Both the position numbers and the translations under genes were made by a program. A DNA stretch of 64,000 nucleotides, from the NCBI RefSeq assembly GCF_040712315.1, contig NC_134018.1, positions 12,854,835-12,918,834 of the forward strand, read 5' to 3'. Of the stretch, positions 36,274 to 48,569 are shown in pieces; position 1 is the stretch's first letter; each line of letters begins with the position of its first letter. The notes under the pieces are model-generated. The model made no database searches. It was not told the DNA's origin and was given only the letters and a program-made list of their open reading frames with translations. The stretch is from Castanea sativa (Eukaryota; Streptophyta; Magnoliopsida; Fagales; Fagaceae).

Positions 36274-37067
36274 TGTAGGGATAAAAGGCCCATAGAATAT
36301 AGTGGGCCGTTGGCCTTGTCCAGGGATGTCTAGTAGTCCAAGGACAAGGATGAGGCAGAGGACATGTGAATCCAAGCGCCGAGGACGACTATGATTGTGA
36401 AAGTTTAGAAAGGTAGTCCGAGGAAGAATACCTCCTTGGCAAAGTAAGGCAGAGGCCATAATGTATGAACTGCCATCAACATCAACTTTCCTAAAGATTC
36501 TACTAATAAGGATGAGTATCAGAGGAGCATAGGACAAATAAGAGCTAAGAAATATCAAAGGAAAAGTTGCTTCCACCACATTGAATGCTCCACGGCTAAT
36601 CCTCTGGCCGCATTAATGTGGAGGTAATGTCTGAACAATGACCAGCAGCCTTACAACTACACCCGAAGACTTCAAGAAGATGCTAAGAGGACAAGGATAA
36701 GGACTAGCAGCTTGCCCTACACGTGGAGGGTGGAGATGAAGAACATAGTATATAGTAGAGAAAGAAGTCCTTGATGAGGAGATCTATCAAAAAAGAGAGA
36801 AAAAAATAGTATAGCATCAAGAACAAGACTTGTAACCAAAATCCAAAGAAGCATATATATAAGATTTAGTCTCCTCAGACTATGCCGAAGATGATTTACT
36901 TCGTGAAAAACAATCATGTTCTTGTTTTCTTTTCATTTGGGCTCACTATAGTTATCTTCCAATTCATTAAAGCCTAATTTTCCAACCCACTCTCTACAAA
37001 TTTATTGTGCTAGGATTTTTGGGCCTTGATCATTTTCCCTTTAGGATAAAGATCCATTTCTAGCCCT

Positions 37068-37071
<4 letters not shown>
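36274..37071. mobile_element. Probable solo LTR, ~798 bp
   Basis: It begins TGTAGGG and ends CCCTTACA, LTR-like inverted ends. It lies inside a (TA)n tract where unit B has only a short (GT)n run, which shows it is an insertion. A TATA-like GCATATATATAAGATTT occurs near 36850. A target duplication cannot be read with certainty because the flanks are TA repeats. Confidence 0.6.

Positions 37072-37074
<3 letters not shown>

Positions 37075-37120
<46 letters not shown>
37075..37120. repeat. (AT)n microsatellite
   Basis: About 46 bp of AT repeats, directly right of the probable solo LTR. Confidence 0.95.
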
Positions 37121-37123
<3 letters not shown>

Positions 37124-39268
37124 TTATTACTGTTGTAGAACAAAATAAATTGAAAATTGAGGTTTAATCATAAATTTTGGCATGTGAATTTTTTAGTAGT
37201 TTGTGTTTGGGTTATCATATTAGAGTTGCAAAGGATGTTTTGATCAAATGTTGATGATTTTCACAGTGAACTTATATAGTTTTTTATGATGAACCTTAGT
37301 TTTGAATTCAACAAAAATTATACGTTGATGAATTTCACGTAATTAGATTTAGTCTAAAGCTCAGTTTCGCTCAAGTGCATGTAGCCATGGACTAAAAAAA
37401 GTCGACATTAGGAAAGAAAACCAATTCAAGTAAATCTCACGATTTTTTATGGCTTTTACTCAATTCGAGCTTATTGGTTTTGCATCAAAATTGATGCCTT
37501 GAAATTGAGTTTTCTTTTATTTATATTTTGGAGGATTCATTAACTTCTATTTAATTAATCAAATAGAATTAGTTTTAAAATGAAAATATTGTTAAGCTTA
37601 GTGTTGGCTCATTCTATCACATTTGCTTATATAATTTTTTTAATAAGTTTATTGATGTAATCTACTCATAATAAAAGTGGGTTGAGTCCTGGTAAGAAAT
37701 TACTCAAAAACAAAATAAAATAAAATAAAAAATTGATATGCTCAAAATGAGCAATTGAGTTCTTTTACCCATATATTTTGCACTAAAATAGATTTATGAG
37801 TGAAACTTTTTTCATTGGAAAGTGGACATCTAGAGCTTCAAAACTGACACAAATATGATCCAATTTAGATTTGAGACAAGTGAGTTATGACCAATTGAAG
37901 TTGGTATAGAAATGTTGAATATAAGTAGCACAAAATTTTGACTCACTCTTGTTTGATCAAGAATCAAGGACTTTGTTTTAAGCAAAATGTATCATATCAG
38001 TTTTTGGTAATCTATTTTAAACCCAACACAAATCTACTTTATAAAGCCACATAAACAAGACTTTTGGGATGCCAAAAGAGGCAAAAACCTCAAACTATTT
38101 AGAGAGAAAATCCAAGCCCCCATCCTGGTTAACATGTGAGTACAAAATAGCTTATTTTTATTAGTGTGTGGTCTCATACTTGTGATCAAAGCTCGAAACC
38201 ACAAAATAAATAAACCCATTGTGGCATTATAGTATTCAAAACCTTCAAGGTGGTCCTTGGAGTTACAAATGTGGTTCATGGAAGGACTTCAAAATAGAAG
38301 AGTCTAAGCGACTTAGAGTTGATTGTAGGGTTAAGTTAATAAGTTATCTACTAAGTAAAGTTTAGAGTCATGAGTATGTCTCAGATTGTAAAGCTTCAAT
38401 TCTATTAGTAAATTCTTTCTTAGGGCTAGGGACTTCCTGTAATGGTTTTCCTTTAGATGTGTCCATTAATTTTCTACTTCATAAACATATGTTGTGTTGA
38501 TTACTTTTCATGTGGTGATATTGCATGCTCATGGCAATTAACCTATACTCATACATTATTAGTTAATTGACTCAAGTTGATTACTAATGATTACACCCTT
38601 TTGATAATAAAAGAGGTCTAAATTCTAACAAGTCTTTCAAAATACTATGTTGATATATAATATTTAAATCATCCAACTCTTAATCCATTTGAAAAAGTTA
38701 AAAAGAAAATAGAAAAAAAAATTTGTATATACTTCATTTTGTTCTATATATTTTTAGAACGGTTGATTGTTGTTGTTTCTATAATGGATGTCTATCATTG
38801 TATTATATAGCTTATTCTTGTTTAACTTGCTAATCATATGAGGAACATGCAAGAAGGATGAAACAACACCTTCAACTCATGATATTTGTATCAATTGAGA
38901 CTATTAAAGAACTTTATTGGGATAGCCCTCTAAAAATTTTCTTACTTAAAGGTGATTGTATCCCCAAATAAATGTGAATTTATTCACAGTTTTAAGCAAG
39001 TTTAGAATTAGAATATTAATTGAATTTGATTTTATTTTAATTAGGATTGTTAACTATTTTGTGAAGTATTTTTTAATGTTTAAAGTACAAGATGACATTC
39101 ATAGAATAGGCCAAATGAAATACGGGAAAAACATTAAGGGCAAAGTATTATGGGTGAAGTAGTTCATAATATAGTTACAATTCTTTTGAGACATTAGAGG
39201 AAACCAAAACCATCATTTTTATAAATATGGAAAATTCCTAATATCTTCGACTAGGAATGAGATATTGT

Positions 39269-39373
39269 TCATTGTAATTTCTGGTATCGGTCGGAATACA
39301 GAACTTGGAGAGTGGCCATGGGAAAGACAAGGTAGTTGTCTCCGATGAGATTTAGGGTAACAGAAGTACCCAT
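39269..39373 (-). pseudogene. 5' fragment of the RING-H2 gene (duplicate)
   Basis: The minus-strand frame from ATG 39373 reads MGTSVTLNLIGDN then VFPMATLQVLYSDRYQK. It matches residues 1 to about 33 of the RING-H2 protein at 34572-35309. It stops where the duplicated block ends, so it lacks the RING finger and cannot be functional as that protein. Confidence 0.85.
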
Positions 39374-41420
39374 TTGAAATTAGGGAATGAAGCAGAAACC
39401 AAAGCAATAGAGAGCAATTACTTGAAAGAAAGAAAGAAATAGAGAGCGATTTCTTGAAAGAAAGAAAGAAACAGAGTTGTGATAATCCAATGTTGCCAAC
39501 GGTATGTTAATAATTTGAAATGTTTTGAAACTCATTCGAAGATCTAAAAGTCCAAATTCTTCTCAGATTTTCACTTTTATTTATTTATATTTTTTGGTAA
39601 AATATTATTTTACTTTCTAAATTTATCAAAAGTTTATTTTTATTCAAAAACTTTAAAAATTTATTTTTTTTCATCCTTGAACTTTCAGGCTGCAATTCTG
39701 TCACAATATTTTTATTTAATTCGTTTACTTTTAAATTCTTCAAATAAACACATGCAATAGGATAAATATCTTCTCTTTTTTTGGTTTTCTAATATTAAAA
39801 TACCAATTTATATTTATAAGTCACACTTTTGTGTTCAAATTACTCTTAAGTATTATATTTATGTAATGTGAATGCGTGCATACATAATATGTGTTTATTA
39901 TTTTTCGTGGACATCAAATCTTAGTTTTATCACCGACTACAACACAAACTCATTACAATATTGAAACATTGACACTTTTACTTAAATTTTGGTCATGCTT
40001 TCCATTTTAAAAACTAAAAATAACAACTCATCAAAATAACAAGATGTCTTGTCTCCATCGTCCATGAAAAAATTGGTTTCTTAGAAATTTCGTGCTAATG
40101 GACAAGAAAGGAATTTTCTAGCTTTATTAAGGTGTGTGTGTGTGTATTGTTTCATTCCTGTTGTAGAACAAAATAAATTGAAAATTGAGGTTTAATCATA
40201 AATTTTGGCATGTGAATTTTAGAAGGTAGTGTTTGGGTTATCATATTAGAGTTGCATAAGATGTTTTGATCAAATGTTGATAACTTGCATAGTGTACTTT
40301 TATTTTTATTTTTTTGTATTGAAACTTAGTTTTTGAATTTAACAAAAATGATACATTGATGAATTTCACATAATTATATTTAGTCTAAAGCTTAGTTTCG
40401 CTCAAGTGCACGTAACTATGGACTAAAAAAGTTGACATTAGGAAAGAAAACCAAATTTTGATTTCTGTTCCGTCTAAACTTGGCTAGATGCAACAAATTT
40501 AACTCTTTTTGAGAATTTCTAAGATGTGATGTAAAAGTAAATCTCATGATTTTTTATGGCTTTTACTCAATTCGGGCTTATTGGATTTGCAGCTAAATTG
40601 ATGCCTTGAAATTGAGTTTTCTTTTATTTATTTCTTTATTTATATTCTGGAGGATTCATTAACTTCTACTTAATTAATCAAATAGAATTAGTTTTAAAAA
40701 TGAAAATATTGTTGGGCACAGTGTTGGCTCATTTTATGACATTTGCTTATATAATTTTTAATAAGTTTATTGATGTAATCTATTCATAATAAAAGTGGGT
40801 TGAGTCCGAGTTAGAAATTGCTCAAAAAGGAAAAAGTTTTGATATGCTCAAAATGAACAGTTGAGTTCTTTTACTCATATATTTTGCACTAAAATAGATT
40901 TATGAGTGACTCATTTCATTGCAAAGTAAATATTTGGAGCTTCAAAACTGACACAAATATGAGCCAATTTAAATTTGAGACAAGTGAGTTATGATCCATT
41001 GAAGTTGGTATAGAAATGTTGAATATAAGTAGCGCCAAATTTTGACTCCCTCAGTCCCTCTTGTTTGATCAAGAATCAGGGACCTTGTTTTAAGCAAAAT
41101 GTATCATATTAGTTTCTGGTAATCTATTTTAAACCCTACATAAGTCTACTTTATAAAGCCATATAAACATGACTTTTGGGAGGCCAAGAGAGGCAAAAAC
41201 CTCAAACTATTTAGAGAAAAAATCCAAGCCTCCATCCTAGTTAACATGTGAGTACAAAATAGCTTATTTTTATTAGTGTATGTTCTTGTACTTGTGATCA
41301 AAGCATGAAACCACAAAATAAATCAACCCATTGTGGCATTATAGTATTCAAAACCTTCAAGGTGGTCCTTGGAGTTACAGATGTGGTTCGTGGAAGGATT
41401 TCAAAATAAAAGAGTCTAAG

Positions 41421-41843
41421 GGTATGTTTGGTAACAGTTTTTTCCTTTTATTTTCTGTTTCTAAAAACAATTTTTTATTTTTGAGACTAAGAAACTCGTT
41501 TGGCAACCCAAAATGGATAGCAAACAAAAACTGTTTTCAAAACTCAATTTATGAAGGAAATTGAAAACATGCGAAAGGCTATTTTCAATTTCTAATTTTT
41601 AAAAGTCAATAAAAATAAACACATTTAATTTAATGAATCTGTCTCATTTAATGAGTTAGCATTATAGTTCAAATCCTAGTAACAACGTATTTTAGTATTT
41701 TTTTCTTTCAAAAAACTATCTTTTTACTTTCAACTAATCAACCATGTTTTTTATTTTAAAAATACAAGAAAATTGTTTTTTCTTTATATTTCCAAAAACA
41801 AGTTTTTGAAAAAAAAAAAAAAAAACTGTTACCAAACATAACC
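41421..41843. mobile_element. Harbinger-like MITE with TIR, 423 bp
   Basis: The ends are GGTATGTTTGGTAACAG and CTGTTACCAAACATAACC, nearly perfect inverted repeats. AAG on each side (41418-41420, 41844-41846) is a 3 bp target duplication. The empty site is intact in unit A near 38302-38310. Confidence 0.85.
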
Positions 41844-42416
41844 AAGCAACTTAGAGCTGATTGTGGGGTTAAGTTAATAAGTTATCTACTAAGTAGAGTT
41901 TAGAATCATGGGTATATCTCAAATTATAAAGCTTCAATTCTATTAGGAAATTCTTTCTTAGGGTTAGGGACTCCCTGTATCAGTTTTTCCTTTATGTGTC
42001 TCCATTAAACTTCTATTTCATAACCATATGTTGTGTTGATTACTTTTCATATGGTGATATTGCATGCTCATGGCAATTAACCTATGCTTATATTTAGTAC
42101 ATTATTAGTTAATTGACTCAAGTTGATCACTAATGATTACACCCTTTTGTTAATAAAAGAGGTCTAAACTCTAACAAGTCTTTCAAAATACCATGTTGAT
42201 ATATAATATTTTAAATCATCTAACTCTTAATTCGTTTGGAAAAGTTTAAAAGAAAAAAAAATCGTATATACTTCATTTTGTTCTATATAATTTTAGAACA
42301 GTTGATTGCTGTTGTTTCTATAATGCATGTCTATCATTGTAATATATAACTTATTCTTGCTTAACTTGCTAATCATACGAGGAACATGCAATAAGGATGA
42401 AATAACACCTTCAACT

Positions 42417-42827
42417 CAAGGGCGGAGCCAGGGGGTCGAGGGGGGTGGGCAATTGCCCCCCTGGCATGCCCAAAATTTTTAAAGAGATTTTCTTATATGT
42501 CATGAGTTTGCTACCTCCAATCATATGCCTACACCCAACACTAAATAAAAGGAATATGAGGAAATAGAGCTCAAGTATAATTACTGTTGTGTGAGTTTCA
42601 AGGTTTTTGTCCTTTTATCAATTTGTTCCCTCCCGTCCATATGGTTTACCCATCTTAATTTTTCTATCCATTTATTCTCTTGTTCTGGTTCAAGCATGGA
42701 TTTGCTTTACGTATTTCTTTTTCATTTATAAAATAATCATTGGACTATTGGTTTTTTATTTATTTATGGAAACTTCATTAAATATGGAAGAAAAATAAAA
42801 TCATTAATAATCTATCAATGTAAAGCT

Positions 42828-42892
<65 letters not shown>

Positions 42893-43398
42893 AAATAAAA
42901 GACAAACCAAAAAAAAAAAGATAAAATAAAAGAACTATTATGAAACACAAGTTTTAATTGAAAAGATTGAAAATAATATTATTATTGACTAATAAAAATA
43001 ATAAAAGAATCACAAATTTCTAATGTAGAAATTTATTCTTCGCTAATAAAATTTGTGTAAGCAATAATATGTAAAGATAATAATATAATAAATTCTAGAG
43101 CTTAATATTGTTTTTATGTTAAACTTTGAATTTTCAAGTGTATGTAAGTTCACAATTTCATTTTTAAAATATTACAATATCATATTCATATAAGTTGTAC
43201 TTGAGTTTTCCAACTACTAAAATCTTTTATGAGAATTGTAAATGGAGTTTTTAATTAAAAAATTATTCATCTGTAAATGAATCCCTAATAGAAAAATACA
43301 ATATAGCAAATATATTAGTGTTATTTTTTGTGTTTGTGGCCGTATGCATTGCTTATAAATTCCCCCCCCCCTAAACTTAAATTTTGGCTCTGCCACTG
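42417..43398. mobile_element. Non-autonomous hAT element, 982 bp
   Basis: It starts CAAGGGCGGAGCCAGG and ends GGCTCTGCCACTG. The 8 bp target duplication CTTCAACT is exact (42409-42416, 43399-43406). Unit A has the single uninterrupted site at 38870-38877. A (AT)n run of about 54 bp (42831-42884) lies inside. No transposase is encoded. Confidence 0.9.
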
Positions 43399-43804
43399 CT
43401 TCAACTCATGATATTTGTATTACTTGAGACTATAAAAGAACTTTATAGGGATAGCCCATAATTTTCTTACTTAAAGGTGATTGTAACCCCATATAATTGT
43501 AAGTTTATTCACAATTTTAAGCAAGTTTAGAATTAGAATATTAATTGAATTAGATTTTATTTTAATTAGGATTGTTAACTATTTTGTGAAGTACTTTTGA
43601 ATGTTTAAAGTACAAGATGACATTCATAGAATGGGCCAAATGAAATATGGGAAAAATATCAAGGGCAAAGTATTATGGGTAAAGTAGTTGATAATATAAT
43701 TCCGATTCTTTTGAGACATTAGAGGAAACCAAAACCCTCATTTTATAAATATGAATAATTTCTAATATTTTCAACTAGGGATATTATTCATTGTAATAGT
43801 TTCT

Positions 43805-45135
43805 GGTACTAGTAACCATGGTTGTTAAGATTACAATCCAAGATCACGTAATAAGCAAAGAAACATAAGAGACAAAGAAGTATAAATTGTTAGGCTTTAC
43901 ATATTGGTAATATTAGAAGTAAGAAAGAAAAAAAACGTTGAATTTAGAAAAAAAGAAAAGAAGTATAGATTGCTGATAAGAAAGAAAGAGGGAGCAGTTC
44001 CAAGAAACAGAGAGAGTTGGGATAATGTGATGTATCGAACGTTGATGTCCATTGTTATATACCATATCCAGCGCCGCCAACGGTTATATTATTACGAAGG
44101 TCAATGCGAACTAGAGAGAATGGCAATTAATTGATTTGAAGTTATGTTCCGGAAACTCACTCAATAATTTGAAAGTCCGAATTCTTTTTAGATTTGGGGT
44201 GTTGCATGGTTGTCAAAATTCCGATCTAAATCCTACGATTCTGCGATTTTATGATCTCACCTATCTAAAATTATTCGAATCTTTCAAAGATCTTTGGTAG
44301 AATTGCTAAGATCGGTAGGATCGTACAATTCTGACGATTTCAAACGATTCTAGTTTCTTATAATCTTTTTTAAATTGACAGAAAGCTCAGTTTGACCCAA
44401 GTGAAAAATAACATCCAAATAGACCCAGTTTTGCTATTCTAAGGTAGAGAGATAGTGTCAGTTGAACCTAAATAAAAAATTACATCCCAATAGAGTGTCA
44501 TGTTTTGAGATTTTTGGCATTTTTAAATGATGCTTACGGATGGATGTAGTGATAGTAATTACATCAAATAAATGCAAATTTTTGGTTTTTTATGAATGAA
44601 TGTATAATTTATGTAATTATTTAACATACCCGTGTGTTTTTCTTTTCTCAAATAATATAAGATCTTATGATCCACAATCCAATCCTACGATTCACAATTT
44701 CACTACCCACAATCTTTCATACTATCCCAATTTTGACAACCTTGGGTGTTGGAAACTTGAGATAGTTGAGATCTCAAAACCACTAGGATATTTACAAGGT
44801 GTCAATATTCTCTGGTAATATTTTTCTATTATTTTATCTTTTTTAAAAATATTATTTTAGTTTCTAAATTTTATCAAAAGTTTATTTAAAAAAAAACTAA
44901 AATTTTTTTATCTCTAAACTTTCAAAATAGTTTGAGATAAATATAAGGACGAAAAAAGAATTGCTTTCAATGGTTTAGAAATTTAAAAAATATATATATA
45001 TATATATTTTTTAAGGTTAAGGACAAAAATTAAAACATTTTCAGTAATTTAAAGAAAAAAAATGAAATTAAGGACTTTAAAACAAACACTTGATAAACTT
45101 TAGAGACTAAAATAGTATTTTACCATACTTAAAAA
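43805..45135. repeat. Tandem segmental duplication, partial unit C
   Basis: The copy begins after a second occurrence of the unit junction (TTCATTGTAAT...TTTCTGGTA). It contains the leader-like AGAGTTGGGATAATG...CGAACGTTGATG and GAAAGTCCGAATTCT blocks of units A and B. It then fades into an AT-rich fold-back (about 44825-45130). The RING start codon region is not preserved. Confidence 0.65.
44205..44743. mobile_element. Mutator-like MITE, 539 bp
   Basis: The ends are CATGGTTGTCAAAATTCCG and CCCAATTTTGACAACCTT. An 8 bp duplication GGGTGTTG flanks it (44197-44204, 44744-44751). It interrupts unit C at the site homologous to the SINE insertion in unit A. Confidence 0.8.
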
Positions 45136-45715
45136 AAAAAAAACTATTTTTCAACTCTTTTTATTCAAAGGTCCATATTCAAAGTTACAAAAACAACTTT
45201 CAATCTAAACTCTTTTAAAACTATTGCAACGTGCAACAGCCATATATTGCACGAGATCTGGATCCCTGTTGAATAAACTACATTTGCAATTCCTTTGGTA
45301 TAGTACATTACGTACTCCAAAAAAATTCACACACTTGGATGCCAATAAAACAAAAATAGTACTTTTTTTTTGAAGGACAATTACTTCAAGGCAAAACTGA
45401 CTAATGGTGTTTTGTATATAAGCTTGCTCATGTTATGATCTGAAAGCGACATTGTTTTTATCAAAATTGTATCTCTTGACCAAAAATGAAAAAGAAAAAG
45501 AAAACCTTAAAATCTAAAAGAATGTTACCTTTGATAATTTTAACCGGTAAAGTGGTGGTTATACACGTGTGAATAAAATCTTACATTAAATAATGATAAG
45601 AAGAATGAATAGTTAATACTTAATATAACATAGTTAAACTCATTTGCATTAGATTTCAGACTTGTTAGGTTAAATAATATATTTATATCTTGCATATCAA
45701 GAAAAAAGAAAAAAG

Positions 45716-45753
<38 letters not shown>

Positions 45754-45818
45754 CTTATATTAACTACCTTGACATCCACCCCAATACCTTCCGATGGTTC
45801 CTTGATTTGCTGTGGTAT

Positions 45819-45972
45819 TATGGTTGATCACTGGGATAGAGACAAATTGTCCTTGGTTGCGATTTGTGACCTAGCATGGGCGATTTGGACTAATAGGAAT
45901 GAAGTTAGGCATTGGGAAACATGGAAGAGTGGCTCTAAATTTACTCATTTGGCTTCCCTATATCTATTTGAA
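45819..45972 (+). pseudogene. LINE reverse-transcriptase C-terminal fragment
   Basis: The frame reads WDRDKLSLVAICDLAWAIW then TNRNEVRHWETW. This is the pattern found near the C-terminal end of plant non-LTR retrotransposon polyproteins, between the zinc-binding RT domain and RNase H. It is a short orphan fragment. Confidence 0.55.
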
Positions 45973-46562
45973 TAACATTATTAATTTTTAAAATGTTTTT
46001 GTAACAAACATGTGCAAAATATCTTAGTAAGGATAAAAATGTCAATTGAGAATAGATTTAAAGGTTAATACAAAATCATCATGTTGCTGTTTTCATATTC
46101 ATGGAAAAAACATATTTTGTTACCAATAAATATTTTTAACAATTACATTTTAAAAGAAATTCAAAATTCATATAGGACAAAATTTAGTTACAAAATTAGT
46201 TCTCAATAAAATAAATATTATTACATATTTTGAAAATCTAACTGTTGAATTGAATGTTCTTTACTCTCTTAAGACAAGTGTCAAATTTGATGTTAATCAG
46301 ATATTATTTGCTATATGATCTATAAACTTATATTTTATGCATAATTTTAAGTTATAAAAACTTGCAATTTAAAGAATTTATTGATAATATAGTTATAAAT
46401 TTTTAATTTTCTAGAAATTTTATAAGCATAAAAGATATAAAAATATGTAATTCAATGGTAAATTTGTCAAAATTCACTTTTAATAAAAAAAAATATTGAG
46501 TAAGGTGTAGTCTTAAACTACAACTAATATTGTAGCTAAATTTTGCCTTTTCAAACATACAT

Positions 46563-46597
<35 letters not shown>

Positions 46598-46916
46598 TTT
46601 TGCGCATCGAGCAAGTTTGCGACTAGTATATAATAAACACTATGATTCTTTTTTTTTCATGACTTTACAAATTTCTGCTAATTATTAATAATTAAATAAT
46701 AAAATGATTTTCGTTTGAGTAATTAATATGTCATGAACTTATTCACATTTCCATTATTTGCTCAAGTTCTTAGTTGGTGAGGTTTTTCAAAAGTTTTTAA
46801 GGCATTAAGTAATGCCTGAAATTCGTTCTATATTTGATTTGGAATCACTTGATAACTTTTTTCTGGTAAAGAATTGCATGGCATTAAAAACTAACCAAGA
46901 AAACCAACTGTTTAAG

Positions 46917-47125
46917 GACAAATCCTCTCATAGTACATGCCAAGTTGGTCATAATACAAAAGCATAGAAATTTCCACAGGCAAACTTTCAAACATAACAA
47001 AATCCTGCTAAAGATCTAAACCTTTATGTGCTAGTGCATCTGCACACTTGTTAGCTTCACGGAAATAGTGCACCATTCTCACCTGAGGCACTTGGTTGAT
47101 AAGAGCCCTGCAATCCATGATAAGA
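46917..47125 (-). pseudogene. LINE-type RNase H C-terminal fragment
   Basis: The minus-strand frame reads DCRALINQVPQVRMVHYFRE then ANKCADALAHKGLDL, followed by an in-frame stop, then QDFVMFESLPVE and YYERICP. This is the C-terminal part of the RVT_3-type RNase H seen in plant LINE proteins. The AD(A/S)LA motif is present. One stop codon and missing upstream sequence mark it as decayed. Confidence 0.7.
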
Positions 47126-47677
47126 GAAGAAGGGTTTAGATTATTGCAATGCAGTTAGTAAAGGGTTCGAAGAAATTTCGCAATGTGACAAATGAACCAA
47201 ATTTTTTTTTTGTTAGTTTACGTAGCCCTTAAACCCTACCTGTGTTAATACCTCCCTTTTTAGGAATCATGCTATTGACTTTTGGAATTGGGATCTCCAA
47301 GCCAGGTTTTTATGCCTGTTTTACATAAAGTTAATTCAAGGCCTCTTTCTCAGCAAAGTTTATTTCAGAAAACTGTAGATTGTTTGTTCCTAAAGATTGT
47401 TACGAATTCCAGCATCATGTTAAAAATTCTTATATGAGACGGTCTCATAAGACCTACGTCTCATATAACACTTACAAAATTTCGGCTAAATAAACCCGGT
47501 TTTTGAATTCTTATTTTTTTAAATAGCTTTTTAAAATATATAGCCCGACACATTTTAATGTAGAAAACAAAGCCACTAGCACAACTGCAAGAAACCTAAA
47601 ACATCCTATAAGGGAAAAAGGGTATCCTTTCCTTTCCTGAAAATAACAAAGGACAAAGCCATCGGGGGCTTTAGTAG

Positions 47678-47778
47678 TTTTTTTTTTTTTAAGAGAGAGT
47701 TTCAACCTATGACGTTTGCTCCTGATAATAGCTTTTTATCATCAGACTAAGACACAAATTAGTTTTTAGTGTAGACAA
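47678..47778 (-). mobile_element. 5'-truncated SINE (same family as 13601-13776)
   Basis: On the minus strand it reads GTCTTAGTCTGATGATAAA ... ATCAGGAGCAAACG ... GGTTGAAACTCTC and then poly-A. Flanks GGCTTTAGTAG and GGCTTTGATAG look like a decayed 11 bp target duplication. Confidence 0.75.
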
Positions 47779-48569
47779 GGCTTTGATAGTTTGATGTATG
47801 GATTGAAGAGTAGCCCCCATACAGACTAGACCACACTCCCTATGCACTATTGTACAACAGTAGATTCCAAATATAAATTAATAAAACTATTACTACTTTA
47901 CTAAAAAGAAATAAAAAATTTAATGTGTTAATAAATCAAATAAATAGGATTTTAAATTAAACCCTACCATATACACATGTTGAATAACCAATAGTGCCAA
48001 AAGCTTAACTTTTTTTTTTTTTTTTTGAGAATAGAAAGCTTAACCTATTTAGATATGATAAATTTAATTATTTAACCATATATTTCTAATAATACCTAAT
48101 TGATTTATTTTATTTTTAAATAAAAAAAATCTTATTACATACTCTATACATGTTTCTAAAATTGTGAAATCACATTTTTAAAACATGATTTCAGTTATGT
48201 GATAGTGTATGTAAGGAATGCGTAGACACTTCATTACTTAAGAAACTTAAAAAAAAAAAAAAAAAAAAATCCTTGCAGGCCAAGCACAAATTAGAAATAG
48301 AAAAAAAAGAAATCAATATATATATATATATATATATATTTTTTTTCTATCGTTTGTCTCAAAAAAAGAAACAGAAAAAAAAAAAAAATGATTGGCAAAA
48401 GTATATAGAGAGAGGGAAAACGCAAAAAGATTTTATGACAAAATAGATAGACTAGATGATAGGTTTCTCAAAAAAAGAAAAAAGAAAAAAGAAAAAAGGA
48501 AATAAAAGATAGATTTGATGATAGTAGTAAGAAACGGAGAGCAACGTTACTCCTGGAGTCTCCAATGCA

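Larger units (their letters stand above)
35214..39268. repeat. Tandem segmental duplication, unit A
   Basis: From the 5' end of the RING gene outward, this block recurs in direct orientation as unit B. Colinear anchors include ATAATATGTGTTT (about 36021 and 39882), TGTAGAACAAAATAAATTG (37134 and 40161), and GGCCAAATGAAATA(C/T)GGG (about 39109 and 43634). Unit A alone carries a SINE and a solo-LTR-like insertion. Confidence 0.85.
39269..43804. repeat. Tandem segmental duplication, unit B
   Basis: It is a direct repeat of unit A with the same order of anchors. It carries two elements missing from unit A (41421-41843 and 42417-43398) and lacks unit A's SINE and solo LTR. About 80 bp near 40456-40533 has no counterpart in unit A. 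Confidence 0.85.
45136..48400. other. Gene-free region with LINE and SINE remnants
   Basis: It holds (TA)n runs at about 45719-45747 and 46567-46594, two LINE-derived coding fragments, a SINE fragment, a short palindrome ATGAGACGGTCTCAT near 47433, and poly-A/poly-T runs. No intact gene is seen before the PPR gene. Confidence 0.6.

Noticed and set aside
36187..36579. 130-codon minus-strand ORF
   Set aside because: It crosses a (TA)n tract and the edge of the probable solo LTR; no family features.
43904..44134. 76-codon Lys/Arg-rich plus-strand ORF
   Set aside because: It falls in the duplicated upstream region of the RING gene (unit C), and the equivalent frame is not kept in units A and B.
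45540..45779. ORF with an IYIYIYIY run
   Set aside because: The run is translation of a (TA)n microsatellite, not a protein repeat.
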